DNA of 64,000 nt from Spirochaetaceae bacterium (lineage in GTDB: Bacteria > Myxococcota_A > UBA9160 > UBA4427): positions 38,091 to 102,090 of the forward strand of contig JACKFD010000018.1 in assembly GCA_020632655.1 (NCBI GenBank), in the 5' to 3' direction. Positions 1-6,303 of this stretch are shown here, one piece after another. The translations under genes were made by a program, and so were the position numbers. The notes below the pieces were generated by a model, which saw nothing but the letters and a program-made list of their open reading frames with translations, did no database searches and had not been told where the DNA came from. Numbering within the stretch: position 1 is the first letter of the stretch; each line of letters begins with the position of its first letter.

Positions 1-541
1 TCGCGATCAGGCTGCTCGTCGCCGCGTAGGGAACCAGCGTGACGCGCGAGCCGGCGAGGGGCTCGAGCACGGTCATCGCGTCCTCGACCGTCGCTTCTCG
101 CAACGAGATCAGCGTCGTGACGAAGGAGTCGCCCTGCGCGGTGGACGGCCTCGCACGGATCGAGGCCGTGAAGGGCGCTTCGCCGACGGCATCCGCCACG
201 GGGGCGATGCGCCAGTTGCCCTCCGTCGAGGGCAGGAGCGAGAAGCCCAGGATCGAGAGCGAGCTCTCGAGGATCTTCCACGCTTCGTCGATCGTGACGA
301 GACGCTGGGCGACGATCGAGACGTTTCCACGAACCTGCTCGTCGAAGAGGATCGTGCGACCGGCGGCCTCGCCGACCTGCGTCACGAGGCGCTCGATCGG
401 GATGCGCTTCTGGTTGAGCGCGATCGTCTGCGAGGCCGGCGTCGCGGCCGTCGCGGCGCCGGCGGCGAACGCGCCGGTCGCGATGAGCGCGACGAGGATC
501 GGCCAGCGGGGACGCCGCGGGTTCCGGGAGCAACGCGTCAC
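1..541 (-). CDS. gspD: Type II secretion secretin GspD, N-terminal part (runs off window)
   Basis: This minus-strand reading frame starts at a GTG (complement of 539-541) and leaves the window after about 180 codons. The protein begins with a signal-peptide-like segment (basic RNPRRPR, then PILVALIATGAFAAG, Ala-rich cleavage region). Next comes a secretin N0-like domain (IPIERLVTQVGEAAGRTILF, then VSIVAQRLVTIDEAWKILES, ending in NWRIAPVADA), and then the start of an N1 domain (TTLISLREATVEDAMTVLEP, GSRVTLVPYAATSSLI). This order and these phrases are typical of GspD, the outer-membrane channel of type II secretion. The C-terminal secretin pore lies outside the window. PilQ is less likely because the AMIN domains are missing. 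No clear Shine-Dalgarno is seen, and the start was chosen from the signal peptide. It lies 52 bp downstream of the barrel-protein gene on the same strand. Confidence 0.75.
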   Translation of the reverse strand, partial: MTRCSRNPRRPRWPILVALIATGAFAAGAATAATPASQTIALNQKRIPIERLVTQVGEAAGRTILFDEQVRGNVSIVAQRLVTIDEAWKILESSLSILGFSLLPSTEGNWRIAPVADAVGEAPFTASIRARPSTAQGDSFVTTLISLREATVEDAMTVLEPLAGSRVTLVPYAATSSLIA

Positions 542-593
542 GGGGCGGGAGGCTATCCGAGCCCCCCTGCGCCGCCAAGCGAAGCCCGGCGGC

Positions 594-1397
594 TCAGCGC
601 CAGGGGCTCAGGAACTCGTAGACGCGCACCCGGACCTGGAAGCGGAACTCGTGGATGTGCGTGTCGAACTCGACGTCGTCGCCGCCGTTGACCGGGCCGG
701 TCAGGGTGATCGACTGCGGCCCGAGGCCGACGTATCGGTAGCCACCGGACAGCGCGACTCGATCCGTCAGCTGATAGTTGAGCCCCATCCCCGTATTCCA
801 CGCGAAGTCGATCACGCCGTCCGTCGCGTCGATCGCGTTCGACGTGCCGTCGAAGTCGGAGAAGCCCACACCGATCCCGATGCCGAGGTAGAGGCTCATG
901 GGGTCGAGCACCTGACGCACCCTCGGCTGACGACCCAGACCGAGCAGGAACTGGATCGGCTGATAGGCCGAGGTCATCGGGATGTCGACCCAGGTGTTCA
1001 CGAACAGGGACTCCGTCGTCAGGGTCGTGAACAGCACGTCGGGCCCGCCACCCGCGGTCCTGAACTCGTACTCGCGCAGGCCGGCGCCCTCGACCTCGAA
1101 GCGAACGGGCCATTTGGGCAGCCGAGCTCCCATCAGCCACTCGCGCGGAAACAGCTCGTCCATCGGGACTTCGAGCCCGACCGCGAGCGCGAGCAGAGGC
1201 GATCCGTCGTCGTCCTCCCCGGACAAGGGAAACCCCGGCGGCGCCGAGACCGCGCCATCCGTGTCCGTCATGGCGCCCGAGATGCCGAGGTCGGGGGCGA
1301 CGTAGATCTTCCAGTCCGCGACACCCGGCCCCGCTGCGAGCAGCGCCAAAAGGACCACGATCGCCGCGTGGCCCGACTTCCAAGGCTTCCCGTGCAT
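594..1397 (-). CDS. Outer-membrane beta-barrel protein (OmpA/opacity-like)
   Basis: The 267-residue protein has an N-terminal signal peptide (GHAAIVVLLALLAAGPGVA, cleaved before DWKIYVAPDLG). It then shows alternating polar/hydrophobic strands rich in Gly and aromatic residues (LYLGIGIGVGFSDF, WNTGMGLNYQLTDRVALSGG, YRYVGLGPQSI, HEFRFQVRVRVYEF). It ends close to an aromatic strand, as barrel proteins do. I infer a small outer-membrane barrel of the OmpA/porin-like superfamily; no specific substrate can be read from it. The strand around GYRYVGLG resembles the penultimate strand of OmpW/opacity-type proteins. It lies upstream of the gspD-like gene on the same strand and could be co-transcribed with it. 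Confidence 0.65.
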   Translation of the reverse strand: MHGKPWKSGHAAIVVLLALLAAGPGVADWKIYVAPDLGISGAMTDTDGAVSAPPGFPLSGEDDDGSPLLALAVGLEVPMDELFPREWLMGARLPKWPVRFEVEGAGLREYEFRTAGGGPDVLFTTLTTESLFVNTWVDIPMTSAYQPIQFLLGLGRQPRVRQVLDPMSLYLGIGIGVGFSDFDGTSNAIDATDGVIDFAWNTGMGLNYQLTDRVALSGGYRYVGLGPQSITLTGPVNGGDDVEFDTHIHEFRFQVRVRVYEFLSPWR

Positions 1398-1490
1398 CCG
1401 TCCCCGCCCCCTCCGAGCCGGTGTGGCCCGGGTCCATACGAAGCTCGGTTGCCTATCGGTCCGACCGAGGGGGGCGCTTGATGATGGATG

Positions 1491-2264
1491 TCACACTTCG
1501 CTTCGTTCGGACGGATCCGTCGACGATGGAGACGACGCCACGTGGGGCGTCGGGTCGCCATCGACCTGCGTCGAAGCGACGTGGGGCGTCGGGTCACCAT
1601 CGCCCTGCGTCGACGCGACGTGGGGCGTCGGGTCGCCCTCAGACGGCGCGGGCACGACGGCGGCGCCGGCGAGGCGACGCCGCGCGAGCTCCGTGCGCGC
1701 GACGACGGTGAAGAGCAGGACCGCGACCCAGATCGTGGTCAGGGACTCGAGCCAGCCCGGAAGCAGCAGGAAAAGGGTGTAGGCAATTCCCGTCTCGCCG
1801 CCCTCCGCCAGCCCCGCCCCCAGCCGCAGCCCGCGATCGTCCGTCGGCGCATCCGCATGTCCCGACTCCTGGCTGCCGAGGGCCATGGCGCTCGTGATGC
1901 ACAGGACGTAGAGGAAGAGCATCGCCATCCAACGCCCGCGCAGATCGGGCCGCGCGACGGCGAAGCCGATCACCATCGCGCCGTAGGCCGCCATGTCGAG
2001 CACGATGTCGAGGTAGGCGCCGAACTCGCTGGTCCGGCCCGTGCGCCGGGCGTAGATGCCGTCCGTGCCGTCGGCGACCCGCGACAGCCACCACAGCACG
2101 AGCGCCGCCTGGGCCTGACCGAGGGCGACCGCGGCGCTCGCGAAGAGGGCGACGACGAAGCCGGCCAGCGTGACATGATTCGGTGTCCAGCCGAGGCGCT
2201 CGTAGAGCGCGAGCAGCGGGCCGACGTAGCGCGGCAATCGGGCGCGGAAGGGACCGTCGATCAC
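1491..2264 (-). CDS. CDP-alcohol phosphatidyltransferase family membrane protein
   Basis: The 257-residue protein carries the complete CDP-alcohol phosphotransferase signature D-G-x2-A-R-x8-G-x3-D-x3-D (residues around 66-88: DGIYARR, then FGAYLDIVLD). The four Asp residues bind the two catalytic metals. Several hydrophobic helices surround it (HVTLAGFVVALFASAAVALG, AAYGAMVIGFAVA, MAMLFLYVLCITSAMAL, TTIWVAVLLFTVVA). The enzyme transfers a phospho-alcohol from a CDP-linked donor to a second alcohol in phospholipid synthesis; the acceptor cannot be told from sequence. The C-terminus is odd: a 13-residue motif GDPTPHVASTQ(G/V)D is repeated nearly three times by a DNA tandem repeat. It is divergent from the glycosyltransferase gene at 2435, with a 170-bp shared upstream region. 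Confidence 0.85.
   Translation of the reverse strand: MIDGPFRARLPRYVGPLLALYERLGWTPNHVTLAGFVVALFASAAVALGQAQAALVLWWLSRVADGTDGIYARRTGRTSEFGAYLDIVLDMAAYGAMVIGFAVARPDLRGRWMAMLFLYVLCITSAMALGSQESGHADAPTDDRGLRLGAGLAEGGETGIAYTLFLLLPGWLESLTTIWVAVLLFTVVARTELARRRLAGAAVVPAPSEGDPTPHVASTQGDGDPTPHVASTQVDGDPTPHVASSPSSTDPSERSEV
1541..1639. repeat. 39-bp in-frame tandem repeat in the phosphatidyltransferase C-terminus
   Basis: Units begin at 1541, 1580 and 1619, each opening with CGTGGGGCGTCGGGTC; the third is incomplete. The unit length of 39 is a multiple of three, so on the minus strand it adds 13-residue GDPTPHVAS-type blocks to the end of the enzyme without shifting the frame. Units differ at only a few bases, suggesting recent slippage or expansion. 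Confidence 0.9.
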
Positions 2265-2434
2265 GCCGCGAGTCTACCGACCTCGTACGCGGCCGGCCCG
2301 AACCGCAGCGGCAACACGAGCGCATCCGACCCGCACGATCCAGCGCAGGTGTTCCACCCGCCCGCGGAACGGCTTACCCTGCTCGCGCTCGAAGCCGCCC
2401 GAAAGCCCGGCGCTCGAGCGGATGGGAGCCTCTC

Positions 2435-3151
2435 ATGCCCCGGACGATCGTCGTCCTCCCGACCTACGACGAGGCGGAGAACCTGCCCCTGATCGTGCCG
2501 CGCATCCTCGAGCAGGCCGGGGAGCTCGAGGTGCTGGTCGTCGACGACGACTCGCCCGACGGAACGGGCAAGATCGCCGACGCGCTCGCCGCCGAGTCGT
2601 CCCGCGTGCACGTGCTGCATCGCCGCGCGAAGCAGGGCCTCGGCGCCGCCTACCGTGCCGGCCTCGCCCGCGCCCTCGAGCTCGGCGCCGACCGCGTGAT
2701 CCAGATGGATGCCGACTTCTCGCATCCGCCGGACGAGATCCCGACGCTGCTCGCCGGCATCGAAGAGCACGACGTCGTACTCGGATCGCGCTACCTCGAC
2801 GGCATCACGGTCGTGAACTGGCCGATCGAACGCATCCTGATCTCGTGGTTCGGCAACCGCTACGCGAAGTGGGTGACGCGCCTGCCGATCAGCGACATGA
2901 CCGGGGGCTTCCGATGCGTCCGGCGTGAGACGCTCGAACGGATCGGCTTCGAGCGGATCCGCGCGGACGGCTACGCCTTCCAGATCGAGATGAACTACCG
3001 CTTCGTGCATTTCGGCGCGCGCATCCTCGAGATCCCCTTCTTCTTCGTCGACCGCACCCGCGGCGAGTCGAAGCTCTCCTGGCGGATCGGCTTCGAGGCG
3101 CTCTGGATCGTCTGGTGGCTGCGGATCGCCGATCGGCTCGGACGCCTCTAG
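2435..3151 (+). CDS. Polyprenyl/dolichol-phosphate mannosyltransferase-like GT2 enzyme
   Basis: The 238-residue GT2 glycosyltransferase starts at an ATG with GGGAG about 7 bases upstream. The nucleotide-sugar binding fold is clear: VVLPTYDEAENL at the N-terminus, VVDDDSPDGTG, then DADFSHPP (the DxD-type metal site, about residue 93-100) and MTGGFRC with the acceptor region RTRGESKLS near the C-terminus. This set is diagnostic of DPM1/polyprenol-phosphate mannose synthases, which transfer a hexose from GDP- or UDP-sugar to polyprenyl phosphate at the cytoplasmic membrane. It lacks the C-terminal membrane domain of some family members. It opens the plus-strand envelope cluster 2435-9042, so it probably supplies lipid-linked sugar for a glycolipid or glycan made by that cluster. 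Confidence 0.88.
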   Translation: MPRTIVVLPTYDEAENLPLIVPRILEQAGELEVLVVDDDSPDGTGKIADALAAESSRVHVLHRRAKQGLGAAYRAGLARALELGADRVIQMDADFSHPPDEIPTLLAGIEEHDVVLGSRYLDGITVVNWPIERILISWFGNRYAKWVTRLPISDMTGGFRCVRRETLERIGFERIRADGYAFQIEMNYRFVHFGARILEIPFFFVDRTRGESKLSWRIGFEALWIVWWLRIADRLGRL

Positions 3152-3230
3152 GTCGGGCCGGAAACAGCCGAATCCCCCTCCACGCCCTCCACGCCCGCGA
3201 AGGGCGCCGTCGCGAAGCCATCGGGGCTGC

Positions 3231-4364
3231 ATGCACGACCTGCCGAGCATCCTGATCCTGAACGAGCGGGACCCCGCGCATCCCCGCGCGGGTGGCGCCG
3301 AGATCCACGTCGAGCAGATCTTCTCGCGGCTCGTCGAGCGCGGTCATCGCGTCCATCAGCTCTCGACGGGCTTCCGCGGCGCCCCGCAGGAGGAGCAGCG
3401 TCGCGGAATCCGCATCGAGCGGCGCGGCCCCCTCGCGGCCTACTACGCGACGCTGCCCCTGCGACTGCGACGCGCCGTCCGACGCCATGCCGTCGACGTC
3501 GTCGTCGAATGCCTCAACAAGCTGCCCTTCTACGCCCCGCTCCACGCACCCGTGCCCGTGCTCGCCCTCGTCCACCACCTCTTCGGCGAGGTCGCCTTCG
3601 ATCAGGTCGCCTGGCCGATCGCCGCTGCGGTCCGCGCGGCCGAGCTCGGGCTGCCGCGCGCGTATCAGGACGTCGAGTTCCTCGCGATCTCCGAGAGCAC
3701 GCGCGCCGATCTGATCGCGCGTGGGCTGCCCGGCCCGACCATCCACGTGAGCCCGCCCGGCATCGACCCGCCCCGTGTCGCCGTCGACCCCGCACGCTCC
3801 CGACCGGTCCGGATCGCGTACGTCGGACGCCTCGAGAGCTACAAGCAGATCGAGCTGATGCTCGAGGCGGCGGCCCGGCTCGCCGCCCGGCATCCCGATC
3901 TCGAGGTCTTCGTCATCGGGCGCGGCAGCGAGCGAGCCCGCCTCGAGTCACGCGCCGCGCGACTCGGCCTCGAGGCGCGTACGACCTTCACCGGCTTCGT
4001 GACCGATGCCGAGCGCGACCGATTGCTCGCGCACACGCGCGTCTGCGTCTTCCCCTCCCGAAAGGAGGGCTGGGGGCTGACGGTGATCGAGGCGAACGCG
4101 CTCGGGACGCCCGTCGTCGCGCTCGACGCGCCCGGACTGCGGGACTCCATCCGGCACGAGCAGACGGGCCTTCTCGTCGGGAGCGCGTCGCCTGCGGACT
4201 TCGCGTCGGCGATCGAGCGGCTGCTCGGCGAGACCGACGAGACGATCGCCATGCGCCGGTCGGCGATCGCCTGGGCCTCGCGATTCGACTGGGAGCGGGC
4301 CGCCGATGACATGCAGGTCGCGATCGACCGCGCAAGGTCCAGACACCGGAGGCGCGCCGCATGA
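3231..4364 (+). CDS. Glycosyltransferase family 4 (group 1)
   Basis: The 377-residue protein has a GT-B fold. The N-terminal domain has the acceptor-side motif RAGGAEIHVEQ (residues about 20-30). The C-terminal Glycos_transf_1 domain carries VRIAYVGRLESYKQIE, a conserved FVIGRGSERARL, and the donor-binding block PSRKEGWGLTVIEANALGTP with the E-x7-E type acidic pair. It is expected to use a nucleotide-sugar donor in the cytoplasm or at the inner membrane face. It lies 79 bp after the GT2 gene and its stop overlaps the start of the next gene by 4 bases (ATGA), so it is translationally coupled to the UPF0104 protein. Confidence 0.85.
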   Translation: MHDLPSILILNERDPAHPRAGGAEIHVEQIFSRLVERGHRVHQLSTGFRGAPQEEQRRGIRIERRGPLAAYYATLPLRLRRAVRRHAVDVVVECLNKLPFYAPLHAPVPVLALVHHLFGEVAFDQVAWPIAAAVRAAELGLPRAYQDVEFLAISESTRADLIARGLPGPTIHVSPPGIDPPRVAVDPARSRPVRIAYVGRLESYKQIELMLEAAARLAARHPDLEVFVIGRGSERARLESRAARLGLEARTTFTGFVTDAERDRLLAHTRVCVFPSRKEGWGLTVIEANALGTPVVALDAPGLRDSIRHEQTGLLVGSASPADFASAIERLLGETDETIAMRRSAIAWASRFDWERAADDMQVAIDRARSRHRRRAA

Positions 4365-5344
4365 CGCGCACGCCCGCGACGCGACGCGCGATCCGCGTGC
4401 TGCGCGGCCTCGTTCCGTTCGGGGTCAGCGCCGCGCTGCTCGTCTACCTCTTCCGTCGCATCGACGCGGGCGAGGCCCTCGCCCGCACGACGCCCGACGT
4501 CCTGCTCCGATTCCTGGCGCCCGTCGTGCTCTGGAACTTCGTGACCCTCGCGATCGAGGCCCGCTGCCTCCATCGCGTGGCCGCCGCCCACGATCGATCC
4601 CTCCCCCTCGTCGTCGCCGCCCGCATCAAGGCCGCCTGCTACCTGCTCAGCATCGTCTACTACCCGCTCGGCTCCGCAGGCCTCTCGGTCCTGCTCGGGC
4701 GACGCGCGCGGGTTCCGCTCGCCGAGGCGATCGGCATGGTCTTCCTGATCACGCTCTTCGACCTCGGGAGCGTCACCTCCCTCGCCGCGATCGGCGCGAC
4801 CTTCCTGCGAGCCGACGCTCTCGGCGTGCGGATCGGACTGCTGGTCGCCCTGGTCGCCGCGATCATCGCGGGCTTTGCGTTCCTGAAGGCACCCTTCCCG
4901 CTCGGCCCGCTCGAAGCCCTGCGCCGGCTGCCGATCCTGCGCGCGCCGCGGCAGGCCGGTCCGCTCCTGCTGCTCGAGCTCGGAGTGCTTCGGGCGCTCT
5001 TCGTCGGCACCTACGTCGCGCTGACCCATGCGCTGCTCGGCGCCTACGGCCTCGAGGTCGAGCCGACGCGGCTGGCGCTGAACGTCGCGATCATGCTCGC
5101 GGTCTCCGCGCTGCCGATCGCCGCGGGCGGCCTCGGAACGGGCCAGCTCGTATTCGTCGCGCTCTTCGCCGGCGTGGCCCCCGACGAAGTACTCCTCTCG
5201 GCAAGCCTCCTGCTCTCGGCGTCGCTCGTCTCGACGCGGGCGATACTCGGCCTCGCCTTCGCCCGGGAGTTCACGCGTGAGGCCCTCGCCGCCGCCCGCG
5301 AGCCCGCTCTACGCACCGACGCATCCGGAGGCCATTCCGCGTGA
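4361..5344 (+). CDS. Lysylphosphatidylglycerol synthase TM region/UPF0104 family membrane protein
   Basis: The 327-residue polytopic membrane protein (about eight hydrophobic helices) shows the UPF0104/LPG_synthase_TM pattern: early Arg-Ile motif LVYLFRRIDAGEAL, then IKAACYLLSIVYYPLG, and a C-terminal glycine-rich loop PIAAGGLGTGQLVFVALF followed by a last pair of helices. Family members act as flippase-like or aminoacyl-lipid modules of the inner membrane; no soluble transferase domain is fused here. Overlaps of 4 bases at both ends (4361-4364 and 5341-5344) make it part of a coupled GT4-UPF0104-methyltransferase unit, suggesting it moves or presents the lipid intermediate made by the preceding glycosyltransferases. 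A second UPF0104-like gene lies at 35222. Confidence 0.8.
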   Translation: MTRTPATRRAIRVLRGLVPFGVSAALLVYLFRRIDAGEALARTTPDVLLRFLAPVVLWNFVTLAIEARCLHRVAAAHDRSLPLVVAARIKAACYLLSIVYYPLGSAGLSVLLGRRARVPLAEAIGMVFLITLFDLGSVTSLAAIGATFLRADALGVRIGLLVALVAAIIAGFAFLKAPFPLGPLEALRRLPILRAPRQAGPLLLLELGVLRALFVGTYVALTHALLGAYGLEVEPTRLALNVAIMLAVSALPIAAGGLGTGQLVFVALFAGVAPDEVLLSASLLLSASLVSTRAILGLAFAREFTREALAAAREPALRTDASGGHSA

Positions 5345-6147
5345 GGCCGCAGACCGATCCCGCGCGCGACAGGCTGCCCTTCACGGGCGAACGGCTCCAC
5401 GCCGACGAAGCCCTCTTCGGCGTCGACCTGCTGCGACATCGGGCCGCCTATCAACACGCCCTCGCGGTCGCCCGGTCGGAAGGCGCGCGAACGATCCTCG
5501 AGCTCGGGTCGGGCACCGGCTACGGCGCGACCGAGCTCGCCGCATCGGGAGTGCGCGTCGTGGCCGTCGACCGCGTCGCCCCGCTCGCCTCCGCCCGGGC
5601 CGGTGCAGCCCGCTTCGTGCGGGCCGACCTCGGCGCCATGCCCTTCGTCGGCGGCCGCTTCGACCTCGCCGTGAGCTTCCAGGTCGTCGAGCATCTCGCC
5701 GACCCCGCACCCTTCGTGGCCGCTCTCGCGGACGCGCTCCGGCCCGGCGGCGTGGCCCTCGTCAGCACGCCGAACCGGCTGCAGTCCGACGGCGAGAACC
5801 CCTTCCACGTGCACGAATACCGAGCCGACGAGCTCGAGCGCCTGCTCGCCGCGCGCTTCGGCTCCGTCGAGATGCTGGGGGTCGGCGTGCGCGGCGAAGC
5901 GCTGCGCTACCACGAGGATCGCTTGCGTCGCATCCGACGCATCGTCCGGCTCGACCCGCTCCGTCTCCGCCGCCGAATCCCGCGCAGCCTCGTCGAGTGG
6001 CTCTTCGCACGCTTCGCGATCCTCGTGCGACGGGGTCTGGCAGCGGACGCGCGGCTCCCGCAGATCTCGCTCGCCGACTTTCCGATCGGGCCCGTCGATC
6101 CGGGCTCGCTCGACCTGCTGGCCGTCTGCCGCGATCCCCTGCCCTGA
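5341..6147 (+). CDS. SAM-dependent class I methyltransferase
   Basis: The 268-residue protein starts at GTG inside the overlap with the previous gene. It has the Rossmann SAM-binding motif I ILELGSGTGYGATELA (about residue 45), the acidic ribose-binding position VVAVDR, motif FVRADLGAMPF, and the post-motif region VSFQVVEHLADP followed by LVSTPNRL, typical of UbiE/Methyltransf_11-like enzymes. The substrate is unknown. Coupled translation with a glycosyltransferase and a flippase-like protein suggests a sugar or lipid-linked glycan as target. Terminal methylation of such glycans is known as a chain-length or export signal in other systems, but that role is inference here. Confidence 0.82.
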   Translation: MRPQTDPARDRLPFTGERLHADEALFGVDLLRHRAAYQHALAVARSEGARTILELGSGTGYGATELAASGVRVVAVDRVAPLASARAGAARFVRADLGAMPFVGGRFDLAVSFQVVEHLADPAPFVAALADALRPGGVALVSTPNRLQSDGENPFHVHEYRADELERLLAARFGSVEMLGVGVRGEALRYHEDRLRRIRRIVRLDPLRLRRRIPRSLVEWLFARFAILVRRGLAADARLPQISLADFPIGPVDPGSLDLLAVCRDPLP

Positions 6148-6303
6148 CCGGCCCGCTCCGCAAAGCGCTCCGACCGAAGCCGATCGTCCGACGGGTCTCG
6201 CGATCCGGGCCCCGTCGCGCGATGCTCCCGCGACCCCCCGCCCTTCGTGCGTCGCACGCCCGACCCGCTCTGCGTCGCGACCGCCTGCGAGAGTCTGCCG
6301 ACC

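Noticed and set aside
39..1481. Plus-strand frame of 480 codons at the window start
   Set aside because: It lies opposite the secretin and barrel-protein genes, which carry clear family motifs; it has none.
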